The notes beneath the pieces are model-generated. The model was not told the origin of the DNA, made no database searches, and saw nothing but the letters and a program-made list of their open reading frames with translations. DNA of 64,000 bases, from contig JACONQ010000001.1 in NCBI GenBank assembly GCA_014281115.1, positions 310,001-374,000 of the forward strand, written 5' to 3'. The DNA is from Laburnicola sp. R22_1 (Eukaryota > Ascomycota > Dothideomycetes > Pleosporales > Didymosphaeriaceae). The position numbers and the translations under genes are program-made. Of this stretch, positions 1-9,300 are shown piece after piece; position 1 is the stretch's first letter, and every line of letters begins with the position of its first letter.

Positions 1-1135
1 CTCCCGCTATTGACATAGCAGTACCTGGCGATGATCGAGTCCCCGACGAGGGAACTAGTCAGGCAGCAGCCATAGTGGTGAGTTTATTTACCTACCTGGA
101 TCATCTCTGGACCTCACTAACGTTGCATTAGTCTGGCTTGGTGGCATATTTCTACTCTTTGCCAGGCATTACTTACATACCTGACGATGATATGAAGAAA
201 TTCCTTGTGGATCATTCGTGGCGCCGAGTCCAACAATCACCAACTACTCATTGGACACCCAGTCTGAAAGTGGTCTATAATCTTGCACACGGGGAAATTC
301 CAGAGCACCAAGAAAACCCTTGTCTCATCCATTTCGACCCAGCCAATCTGGGCATAGGCAACGCACGCGTTGGAGCGCGAGACAGCAAATCGGCATCTGC
401 TTGCTCCATCACGAACACGATAGTGTCATCCACTTCATCTAGGTATCTTCATCTTTCGCTTAACTTGTGCGTACGGTTGCTGATACATCTAGGCCCACCT
501 CGTCAATGACTGATACAACAACTGCAAGTACAAATACATCAGCGATTTCTTCCGTCTCGGTTAAATCCACTCCCGTCCAGATCCGCTCTTCGACCCATGT
601 CGTAACATCGACGAACGTCGTACAGTCAACGAATGTTGTAACGTCCACGAATGTGGTAACGTCAACAGAGGTCTCCAGTCCCTCACCTCCACCACCCCCG
701 CAGCACAGGGACCCCAACAAAGCCATCAAGATCCTTAAAAACTTTGTTAGCGGCAAATCCACCTACGACTGGCTCTTCTTGGAATCGGACATTGACGTCA
801 ACCCAGCCGAAACGTGCACATTCGAGAATATTCAAATCTACAAAACAGTACCCTGGCCCCGGTACAGCAATCTTTACACAGAAAACCCTGGCGGCACTTG
901 GGCTCTCGACATCGACGGAGAAAATTGCGAGTACAAGAACTCGGGGGACAACTATGGGAGAATGTTTTGCGGCGAGAAGCAGATTGAGTGCGTGGATGGA
1001 CGTGTTAAGTATGGTTCGGATTTTCCGTACGCAGCGACTAAGGATAGGCATTACCGATGTGTTGGGGATTATCTTCGTATAACTTGGATTACATGTCCTT
1101 ACTATCGAGAGGACAACCAGGGGATTATCCCTTAG
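1..1135 (+). CDS. Subtilisin-like serine protease, 3' part (start lies before the window)
   Basis: Partial peptidase S8 gene. I read exons <1-77, 132-442 and 493-1135, with introns 78-131 (gtgagt..ttag) and 443-492 (gtatct..ctag); the frame is kept across both. The first exon and its junction encode the catalytic-serine signature: a DIAVPG-like stretch, then GTSQAAAIVSGLVAY, with the nucleophile Ser codon at 57-59. The Asp and His of the triad would lie upstream. After the catalytic domain comes a Ser/Thr/Val-rich linker with short repeats (positions about 540-690), a proline run, and a cysteine-containing C-terminal region of about 140 residues that I do not recognise. Subtilases are usually secreted or vacuolar proteases; the signal peptide cannot be seen here. 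The tail is longer than in simple proteinase-K-type enzymes. The protease assignment rests on one strong motif in correct order and frame. Confidence 0.8.
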
Positions 1136-2534
1136 TTGTACGCGGGGCTGTCATTGCACTCATTTGGGGACTGTTTTGTGTATTTGGGCAGTCAGTACCG
1201 TCATTTGAGGACCGTCTTGTAGGTTGTACGTGCGTTGACCTCGTGGTTGCTCGGGATTTTCCTTGCGCATGTCTCTTGAGGGATATTTTTTGGTTTACAC
1301 GCTCACTTTTGTTACTCCTTCCACTTTCGCACTTTTTTTCTTTCTCATCCAGATTACTATTTTCTTTCTTTCTCGCCCAGGTTAGCTTAATAATAATAGG
1401 ACTATACGCCACCAACATTCTGTCAATATCAACATCTGTCAATCTCATAATGTCGCCAGAGGCTTCGAAGCACGTTCTAAACCACACTGATCACAGTGCA
1501 TACATCATAGCTTGATTGATGAATTTCCATCTTTCTTACTCACACCACCTTGTTCCCGAGAAACACTCCTTCTCTCCCCAACTTATCCTTTTTAAGCTTA
1601 GTATCTAGTAGGCTCATACCATTCCTACACGCTCCACAGCACGTTTTCCCAAACTGAAATAAGTTCTCGTTCTAGCGATGACGAACCGCAACATTTTATT
1701 GGAACTACTTAAGCAAACATCACTATTTATACTTACTACCTCTACCAGCGTTATACCAGAGTTTATGTGACATAGTAGGTAGGTAGTACCACTGTACTAC
1801 CCTCAGACGTTGTCGGTCTTTGGTTAGATGGTAAATTAGCAGCGATTAATAAGTCTACAAGTTATTACTGTTGTCTGGATACAACTGTTTATTGTTGCAC
1901 GAATAAAGATCCACCTGTAATGGATAATTGTATACAACTACATCGCTTCTTGAATAGTATAGTAAGGATGGACTGTGGTGAAGAAATGACGAAACCGCTC
2001 TAGCTAGGTTGCAAAAGGCTAGGGCGTGTGCGTTTGCCTAGGCCTGGGGTAGGCGGTATAAAGATAGAAGTTGCTTGAATTTATGTCGTGCAGATGTATA
2101 GTTAGGGCTAGCTAGATAAATGTCTATATGTGTGTTAGGTGTTACTATTATTTAGTATAATAGAATGCGAAGATAGTATATTGTGATTGTGCTTTTATTT
2201 ATATAGACACGGATCTTTTTAATTGTGTGGGTTATATACTACTTTAAAACCTAAGTCCAGAGACAGACGCCTGTAGAATTGTACGGAATTATTATCTGAC
2301 ACGATATAAATTAAAGGTGTTGGGGATGTAGAAAGGAGGTATGTGAGAAAGAAATAGTATTTCTATTTGTAATTTTATTCAGATAGACACGGTTTCTACC
2401 TCTTTCATGCTCAAGCATAGAAGTTGAGTCCAAAAAGGTCCGTGTGGAATCCGAGAGTCGGTCCTCTGAGGTGGAAGGGGCTTGCAGACTGACTCCTGGC
2501 TCGGGTGACCGTTAACAGACTAAATAAGCATAGC
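1136..2534. other. Gene-poor AT-rich stretch
   Basis: No convincing gene is visible in these 1.4 kb. From about 1680 to 2420 the sequence is AT-rich with many TA steps, as in RIP-decayed fungal repeats. A roughly 40-bp unit at 2175-2213, ending in atagacacgg, recurs in altered form at 2356-2394, about 181 bp downstream. The stretch separates the protease from a tandem duplication. Confidence 0.5.
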
Positions 2535-2946
2535 TGGATGGACAGCAAGGACGCGAAGACGGAATTTTGGGGGTGCAAGAAACCTTTTGGCGCTATGAGT
2601 TGAAAGGTGCGCCATGGGTAGGGGAAGCTCTGATTCGAGGAAGACGATTTGTAGTATGGTTCGTGGTATCCAAGCGGGAGATAGACGTAGAGAGAGTGGC
2701 AGTCGAAAGACAGAGTGGATAGCCAAAGGCATTAAGGTGGATGGACAGCAAGGACGCGAAGACAGAATTAGGGGGGAGGGGGTGCAAGAAACCTTTTAGC
2801 GCTATAAGTTAAAAGGTGCGCTATAGGTAGGGAAAGCTCTAATTTAAGGAAGACAATGTATAGTATAGTTTGTGGTATCTAAGTAGGAGATAGATGTAGA
2901 GAGAGTGGCAGTCAAAAGACAGAGTGGATAGCCAAAGGCATTGAGG
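2535..2946. repeat. Tandem direct duplication, 203 bp and 209 bp, RIP-like divergence
   Basis: Copy 1 spans 2535-2737 and copy 2 spans 2738-2946, starting immediately after it. They align along their full length apart from a small G-rich length difference near the start. By eye, 19 of the base differences are G-to-A or C-to-T from copy 1 to copy 2; I saw one transversion and one change in the opposite direction. That one-sided pattern on both strands is what repeat-induced point mutation leaves. The unit is shorter than the roughly 400-bp threshold classically quoted for tandem repeats in Neurospora. The duplication ends 13 bp short of the stop codon of the minus-strand gene at 2960-3850. Confidence 0.85.
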
Positions 2947-2959
2947 CTTTACCCGTCGC

Positions 2960-3850
2960 TTAAGCGGCCTGGATGCCATGCACCATCCACAGCTTTGCAC
3001 ATCGCACCCACTGCTTCACATCCTCTTGAGACGCACCAGTATCTCGGCCTTTCCATCCTTGCAGCGTATTCTTTACGTCTCCAAGCCTCACCGATGGGTA
3101 GAAGAAGAGATTATCCACACCCGCAAAGAGCACGTCGAAGTGGGATCGCCTCCTGAAAATCCTAGCGAGGCCGGCGAGTTCCCACCCGTCGTACATCGAC
3201 GTGATCGAATAGCGATTGAAGCCCGTGACAGCGATACCGAGACTGTACCCCAAGAGGTAAAAGCCTCGAGGATGCACGAATGCCATGTCGCCCCAGCCTT
3301 TCAGGACTGCGCGGAATTTGACGTGCGCGTGTTTCTTGCATAAGTTGGCTAGTGCGCCAACGTAAGAGAGCTGCGTTATGCTCTCAAAACTATCGCGAAT
3401 CATGAAATCCGCATGCCATTCGTCGGAGAAGCACACGACGACCTCAGTAAGCCAAGTCCGGTGCTTCGACTGAAGCCCGTCCATGAAGTCGAACACCGAC
3501 GCAGGCGCGATAATCTCATCGAAGATGACGGCGTTGTACTGCAGCTCCAAGCTCTTCGTCTCCTTGCGGAGTTGCTTGTTGACGTACTTGAGCTGGTTGA
3601 ATTCGTCGGCTGGTTTACGCGTGTTCCATGTACTGTGCTGATGGAAGAGGGCGTAGCGGAATTTTTGCGGGTAGATGTCTTCTGAGTCTACGATTTGGGG
3701 TTGGAGACCGTCGTCGGTGGTCGTGAGGGCGTACTTGAAGATTAGGTTTCGTACCTCGCCTGGGAGATTGAGGAGTCGGGAGTTGGACTGTGCAGGTAGG
3801 ACCGGGGGTGGGGGTTGCGGGAAGAAACTCAGCTTAGCCTGGGGCGCCAT
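2960..3850 (-). CDS. F-box-like / 2EXR-type hypothetical protein
   Basis: A single-exon frame of 296 residues on the minus strand. The chosen ATG is at 3848-3850; the frame continues six codons upstream only through a non-ATG codon. Near residue 27 a short motif, SRLLNLPGEVRNLIFKYAL, resembles the F-box-like start of a large fungal family in which a Leu-Pro-x-Glu-[IV]-R helix is followed by a poorly conserved body. Such proteins are often annotated as F-box or 2EXR domain proteins, and some may act as ubiquitin-ligase adaptors. No transmembrane segment or signal peptide is visible. The gene's 3' end abuts the RIP-marked duplication at 2535-2946, so its terminator region may be modified. Specific function unknown. 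Confidence 0.65.
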   Translation of the reverse strand: MAPQAKLSFFPQPPPPVLPAQSNSRLLNLPGEVRNLIFKYALTTTDDGLQPQIVDSEDIYPQKFRYALFHQHSTWNTRKPADEFNQLKYVNKQLRKETKSLELQYNAVIFDEIIAPASVFDFMDGLQSKHRTWLTEVVVCFSDEWHADFMIRDSFESITQLSYVGALANLCKKHAHVKFRAVLKGWGDMAFVHPRGFYLLGYSLGIAVTGFNRYSITSMYDGWELAGLARIFRRRSHFDVLFAGVDNLFFYPSVRLGDVKNTLQGWKGRDTGASQEDVKQWVRCAKLWMVHGIQAA

Positions 3851-4328
3851 GTTCGCTGTTGTCGTCAACAGCAGCTATGGGCGGTTGAACGGAGTGCTAG
3901 ATAAACGTAGCTGTGGTGCTGTGCTGTAGAAGGGATTCTTGACGGAGAAATTGAGGCAAGTTGAGGCGGCGTGCCTCAGTACTGTAGCGCGAGATCTAAT
4001 TGTGGGATCAGGAAGTTGAGAAGGCGAGGCTAATATAGCTCAGAGCTGCAGTACATAAATTCACATGATCGGGAGTCTCGCTTGCGCTAGCCCAACTTAG
4101 AAAATTAGGCGACGCTAAACTGCAAGCGGTCTTGGTCATTCACTCGCCTAGATGGTGCTTCCACAAACCGCTTCTCACAATGTGACCTTAGTTGTTGACT
4201 TCAAGATGGCGGACTTGCTCAAGCGTAGCATCTATCCTGGGGTAGATTATAGTTATGTTCTAATACTGTACAATAATGGCGTACATGCAGATTCCAACCT
4301 CCTACTACAATCGCCATCTAAAAATCGA
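3851..4328. other. Intergenic region
   Basis: This is 478 bp between the start of the F-box-like gene and the 3' end of the acetyltransferase, both on the minus strand. It should hold the promoter of the first and the terminator of the second. I see no further gene or clear motif. Confidence 0.4.
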
Positions 4329-5057
4329 CTACGTGCGACCTTTAGCCGACCTTATCATCAACTAAATAGACATTAGCAGTAACACCAAGTCGAACAGAAG
4401 ATGATACAAACGTACCGTCCACCTAAGTTCCTCCTCACCACCCCACCTTTTCAAATCAAGAGCAATCTTCCCAACAGGCACAAACCCATATCGAGCATAC
4501 AGCGGCACGCCCATATCACTAGCCTCCAAGTAAGTCTGCATGCCCGCCTCGTCCGCCCTATCACATCCCCACTTCAGCAACATACTCCCCGCGCCCCGGC
4601 GATGATGCTTCGGATGTGTGACCAAGGTGTCCAGCACATAGAACGGCCGCGTCTCCATATGTCGCCTCTTCGCCTCGTTGAGAATCTCATAGAAAGCGCG
4701 AAAGACGTCCGGATTACTCTCGGTATACGGCTCAGGAATCGTGAGCCCCTCGTTGACCTCGTCCCAAGTACGTTCCTTGGCGTTAGGATCTTTAGGCCGG
4801 ACGTATCGCCAGCGAGCGCCAGCGATGATTTCACCGGTCGTAGTATCGACGCATTTGAGGAAAAGAATGCCTTTCCCGATGCCGTCGTGGATGCTTTGCG
4901 TGACTTGGTCGAGCGTGGCTTGCGAGGGCTCGTGCTGTGCGGCGTTGAAGTAGAGGATCTTGTTGACGTCGGAGCGGAAAGCTTCGTGGCGGATGCGCAT
5001 GTAGTGTTCCGCTTCGTCGGGGGTGAGGAGGGAGACGGCGAGGGTGGGGTCCGGCAT
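4329..5057 (-). CDS. GNAT-family N-acetyltransferase
   Basis: Two exons on the minus strand: 4416-5057 and 4329-4361, with a 54-nt intron at 4362-4415 (gtacgt, tgctaat branch-like site, atttag). Splicing replaces a hydrophobic read-through tail with a short LMIRSAKGRT end, giving 224 residues. The ATG at 5055-5057 starts MPDPTLAV; an in-frame upstream extension has no family support. The acetyl-CoA fold is seen in LDTLVTHPKHHRRGAGSML, the pyrophosphate-binding motif A with R/Q-x-x-G-x-G/A, followed by YLEASDMGVPLYARYGF, the usual motif B with a conserved Tyr. Substrate unknown; many fungal relatives are called GNAT hydrolase-neighbour or polyamine-type acetyltransferases without proof. It diverges from utp18. 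Confidence 0.8.
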
Positions 5058-5672
5058 CGTGGTGGGGTCTGAACGAGTCTGGACGTCTATGGGGATGGTG
5101 GAGTAAAGAGACGAGCCGAAAGAAAGTGTTTTTACTAGAGCTATATGTGCTTGACGCTTGTAGAGAGAACAGTCATATATGTCAAGCGTAGAGAGCTTCC
5201 GTTTATGCTCACAATGAGTCACAAGACACCCCTGTGTGATCGCCGGAGATCTTGTGATCGGATGCGTTGGCGTGAATTTGGCGTCAAGAGAGTCTACAAA
5301 CGGCCATTCAGATTGCGTACTATGACGAGGTTGTGTGACTGGCGAGGATGCACGCGATGAGGTAGTTCGGAATGCTGATCGGAATTCGGAATAAGGCGGT
5401 GAAGACAGGACATTTGACCCATCGCTCTCGGATATACCTTGTGGAATTACGAGACATTACTCGGGAACGTCAAACGCTCTCCAATGAGCAAATGCGTGAT
5501 CGTGGGCGTCGTCTTCCGTGTCGCGAGGGGACATAGTGGTGTTCTAGGCTGCAAGAGGTATCGATCACTGTAGCGAGCTAAAAGGCTTATCCGGATCCCT
5601 GCAACTTTTTCGCAAACAACGACAATTTTCGCGCTCGCCGTCGAATCTCCACACGCCTCGTTGACACCCCCA
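5058..5672. other. Divergent promoter region, GNAT gene / utp18
   Basis: This is 615 bp between two head-to-head start codons. It must contain both promoters. A polypyrimidine-poor stretch with no ORF of note; no specific factor site was recognised. Confidence 0.4.
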
Positions 5673-7688
5673 ATGGCTCCGCGAACGAAAACCGCGGCGA
5701 AGGCGACCGACGCCAACCGAGATGCACACACAAAAGCGCACAATAATGCGCCTTCCAAGCCCGCGTTTGACCTCGAACCTAGCGACACAGAAGCCGGTGC
5801 GCTGCAGCCGGTCAATAGTGCGGATGCGCCTGATTGGGAAGGCTTCGACAAGGAAGATGGGGATGCAGATGGACAGGAAGAGAGCAGTGACGATGACAGC
5901 GTGGAAATTATAGCCAAGAAGAAGGAAAGGCCTGCGCTGCCCAAGGATGCGGAAGAGGAAGAGCTTGAGCGGTTGGTCTTTGGAGACTCTGCTGGCTTCA
6001 GGCAAGGCATAGACGCCTTTTCGCTCAACGATGCAGGCGCAGCATTTGGTGACACCTCGGCCAATGAAGGAGACGAGGAAGAGGACTATGAGAATGTCGC
6101 GGACCAAGACCTATTCTTCTTCGATGCGGGACCAACCGCCCAGCCGGGGTCGCTTGCCGTTGCGAACGCCGATGAAACAGAAGACGAGGACGACAAGCCT
6201 GCGTGGGAAGACAGTGACGACGAGCGTCTCGTAGTGAGCCTGGCCTCGGTGCCACAATTGAGAAAATTGAGGGAGACGGAGCAGGACGATATGGTGAACG
6301 GCAAGGAATACGTGCGCAGGCTGCGCCGCCAATATGAGCGGTTGTATCCAGTTCCTGACTGGGCAGTACATGCCACAGGCAAGGCCAAACGAAAGAGGCA
6401 TATCGGTGATGATGAGAGCGACGTGGAATCGGCAAGCGACATGGATCTCGATGACGATAGTCTCTCTACTCAACCTTTGGCGCGGCTGTTGAAGGATGCA
6501 GATATACTATCTCGGACGTCTAGAAGCTCGGCAAAGAGAAGAAGGCTGCAGGCCGGTACAGTGGACATTGTGAGACTAAACGATGTGGCTAAAGCAGGCC
6601 CGGTTCGTGTTCTGATTACCTTCATGGCATCATTGAGCTAATATGCATAGTCGGCGATAACCTGCCTCTCGTTCCACCCTACATATCCACTTCTTCTATC
6701 GTCTGGTCCTAGCTCAACACTAACCCTCCATCATGTCAACCCGGACCCTCATAATCCGAACCCGCTCCTTACCTCCCTCCACATTAAGCGCACACCTCTC
6801 ACCACGACTGCCTTTCACCCTCTACCCTCGGATTCCCGCATCTTTCTTAGTGCACGGAGACGGTACTTCCATGTTTGGGACCTTGCAACGGGTACAGTGG
6901 AAAAGGTTTCTCGTGTGTATGGCCATCAGCACGAGCAGCGGACAATGGAGTACTTCGCCTTGTCGCCGAATGGCAAGTACATGGCTTTGCGCGGGTCATC
7001 AAGAAAGGGAGGTGGTATCGTAAATATTCTGGATGCCGAAACTCTACAATGGATCACGCAAGTGCGCATCGAATCGAGAGGTGGCATTGCGGACTTTGTG
7101 TGGTGGGGCGATGGAAACGGGCTCGTTATCGCGGGTAAGAACGGCGAAGTTACGGAGTGGAGCGTGCTACACGGCATTGTCGGAAGATGGCAGGATGAAG
7201 GCGCCGTAGGCAACACGACAGTTGCAGTTGGGGGCAAAAGTGGGAGAGATGGATGGATCGGCGGAGACAGATGGGTGGCCATCGGGAGCTCGAGCGGCAT
7301 CGTCAACATCTACGACAGGAGGGCGTGGAGTGACAATGATGCTATGACGGCCGCTTCTCTCGAGGATACGAACAATGGCATACCGAAGACCCCCAAGCCG
7401 CTGCGAGCTCTGGACAATCTCACGACCCCCATCTCCCATCTAGCGTTCTCGCCCGATGGACAGATATTGGCCATGGCTAGCCGGTGGAAGCATGGTGCCC
7501 TGAGGCTGGTACACTTGCCTTCGGCGATGGTGTACAAGAATTGGCCCAGGCAGAAGACACCGTTGGGTAGGATTACGTCAGTGGCATGGGGCAACCCATC
7601 GGAGGAAGAAGCGAGGGAGGGCAGTTTTGCGCTGTTGGCCATTGGCATGGAGACTGGACGCATTCGGATGTGGGAGGTGAGAGCCTGA
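5673..7688 (+). CDS. utp18: U3 snoRNA-associated protein 18, SSU processome WD40 protein
   Basis: Two exons, 5673-6602 and 6651-7688, give 655 residues; the intron is about 48 nt (gttcgt..atag). A donor six bases further on is also possible. ATG is at 5673. The first 310 residues are acidic with nuclear-type basic clusters; they include a WEDSDDE segment and VNGKEYVRRLRRQYERLYP, typical of Utp18 orthologues. The second half is a beta-propeller: SFHPTYPLLL, TTAFHP, RRRYFHVWDLATG and later WD-like blades. Utp18 is part of the UtpB subcomplex in the nucleolus, needed for early cleavage of pre-rRNA and 18S production; it is known to bring Mtr4 to the particle through a short arch-interacting motif, which I did not verify here. 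It converges on imp3, another processome gene. Confidence 0.93.
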
Positions 7689-8200
7689 GGGCTTGCCGGA
7701 AATAGACTTATTGGCTTAATTTCGAGCGCTCCATAGTGTGGTCGGAGCAATTTGTTATCGTGAGTTTGCCGAGGCATCTCGTACTACAGAGCGATCCAGC
7801 CCCAATCATACCGTATACACCTACAGACAAGAGGAGTGATCGCATGAACTAGGAGCAAATTGAATGCTCATACCTGCAGGTTGGCTGGGACTCTTTGATA
7901 CGTTCCTCTTACCTTGCACGAACTTCGTATCGCTCATCCAGGGGTAACACATGGTACCCAGGTGGGACTGTAGCTATTGCCTTGCGTTGCAGTATCGAAA
8001 CATTGCAGGCTAGTGTTACTTGTTTCCTCCAGGAAATAAATTTGTCGAGGTGCTAATAGCAAATGGTACGAAATAATGCGAATGACACAGATTGATTTCA
8101 ATCGACCATTCGTGATAGCTATGCCGATATGTGTCCAGACTAACGCCACGAAATGCTATGAACCGTACGCCAGCCAATGCATGCGCTCCTGTGCTCTCGT
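7689..8200. other. Convergent intergenic region utp18 / imp3
   Basis: 512 bp between two facing 3' ends. It holds both terminators and, at 7921-7955, a short piece of the dispersed repeat family described separately. No gene seen. Confidence 0.45.
7921..7955 (+). repeat. Fragment of dispersed repeat family R2
   Basis: Shares the cttcgtatcgc and ggggtaac blocks, in that order, with copies at 35757-35822, 36998-37072, 47407-47462 and 55274-55393. Only about 35 bp are recognisable, so this is the weakest member of the family. Confidence 0.5.
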
Positions 8201-9082
8201 TTATATCATCTCCAAATCGAAGTCGTCGAGCTTGTCGCGGTACTTCATGATGTTCCTCTTGATCTTGGACGAGTCCACCCAGGTCACGAAGTCCTCCATG
8301 TTCCTGCTATGGGTCAGCCTAGCACAGTTTACAGGGTCCAGGTAGGCTTACCGTGTGACCAAATATGCAGGATCCGTTATCACATCAGTGCCCTGGGTAA
8401 GGTTAGATAATCAGCGTACAGGCGCACGAGACGTGAAACGTACGACGCGGACGTGTCCTTGTTCTATGAACTTGATCGCGGCTTGGACATTATCCGCCAT
8501 CCGTAGTCTGGTCATAACGACTCCTAATCTTCTTCGGGCGAAGGCGCTGACGGTGACTTTGTGCTCGACGTCGGACAGTTTTCCGCGGCCTTAAAAGTAC
8601 CCATAATCAGCAGCATTCTTTTGGCGTGTTCCTGTAGACATACCTCCACCGCCAGTTCCCAGTATGCCCATAGTGAACAGCTTCTCCAGTAACAGGTCCT
8701 CATGCTTCCGCCGAAAAGGATCGCTAGGTTCCAGATTTGCCAGTTTGTGCGCAAGTTGTCTGAGCGAGCCCGCCCTGTTCGAAGTTATTCCTGTTCGCCC
8801 AAAGTATCGAAATGCGGGTACCAACAGGCGGTTGTATTTGCTGTAATCGTCCCTCTTCTGTATCGCATATCGTCGCATAACCTAAATGTCGCCTCGTATC
8901 AGATCCGCTCGTCCAGCATGTCATCGGTGCTTACAGAAGCTTCCCGGTGGTCGCCATCGGATTTGTATGTGTTGAAGTCCACCTTCCTGCCCGACTGTTA
9001 GCGGACTGTTCAAGCTATTCGAATTTGACTTTGCTTCTCACCGGAGGAGCTTCTGCTCGTGATGCTTCAGGATCCTCCCCAT
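8201..9082 (-). CDS. imp3: U3 snoRNP protein IMP3 (S4 domain)
   Basis: Six exons on the minus strand, in coding order 9042-9082, 8935-8986, 8644-8881, 8444-8589, 8352-8392 and 8201-8303, with five GT-AG introns of 48-55 nt; the sum is 206 residues. The start [18 protein letters not shown] and the end [14 protein letters not shown] match the IMP3 family throughout, including [15 protein letters not shown] and the S4 RNA-binding core [17 protein letters not shown] followed by [13 protein letters not shown]3 contacts U3 snoRNA and the pre-rRNA in the small-subunit processome. The protein is about 20 residues longer than yeast IMP3 (183 by memory) because exon 3 carries an extra stretch between YNRL and GSLRQ; a 47-nt intron-like segment there (8775-8821) would break the frame if removed. 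Shares a 218-bp divergent promoter with his7. Confidence 0.92.
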
Positions 9083-9243
9083 ATTGAGAGGCGCGCGGGA
9101 GTATATTACGGCTATTCGAAGTCGAAGTTGGGGAGCACGATGCGAAACGCACGCGCCTCCCAACTTTTTCATAGCGCGACCGCTTTGGACCTAGGGTGCC
9201 TTCCCTGTTCGTGCCCCTCCGATGGCGGGGCATGAACAGGTCC

Positions 9244-9249
9244 GAGTCA
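9244..9249 (-). promoter_or_regulatory. Candidate Gcn4/CPC1-type site upstream of his7
   Basis: The plus strand reads gagtca, so the minus strand reads TGACTC, the core bound by Gcn4-family bZIP activators (CPC1 or CpcA in filamentous fungi). It lies about 52 bp before the his7 ATG and next to a TATA-like run at 9250-9258. Histidine genes are classical targets of general amino-acid control. A six-base match can occur by chance. Confidence 0.5.
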
Positions 9250-9300
9250 ACTTATAAATTTCCAGTCACTCATTAACGCGTCCTCACATTCCCTCGCACA

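Noticed and set aside
467..509. A separate gene start at about 467 for the Ser/Thr-rich protein
   Set aside because: The codon is not ATG and lies inside a good 50-nt intron; the spliced frame joins the protease.
683..1051. Minus-strand open frame across the protease tail
   Set aside because: Pure antisense shadow of the Thr/Val and Pro repeats.
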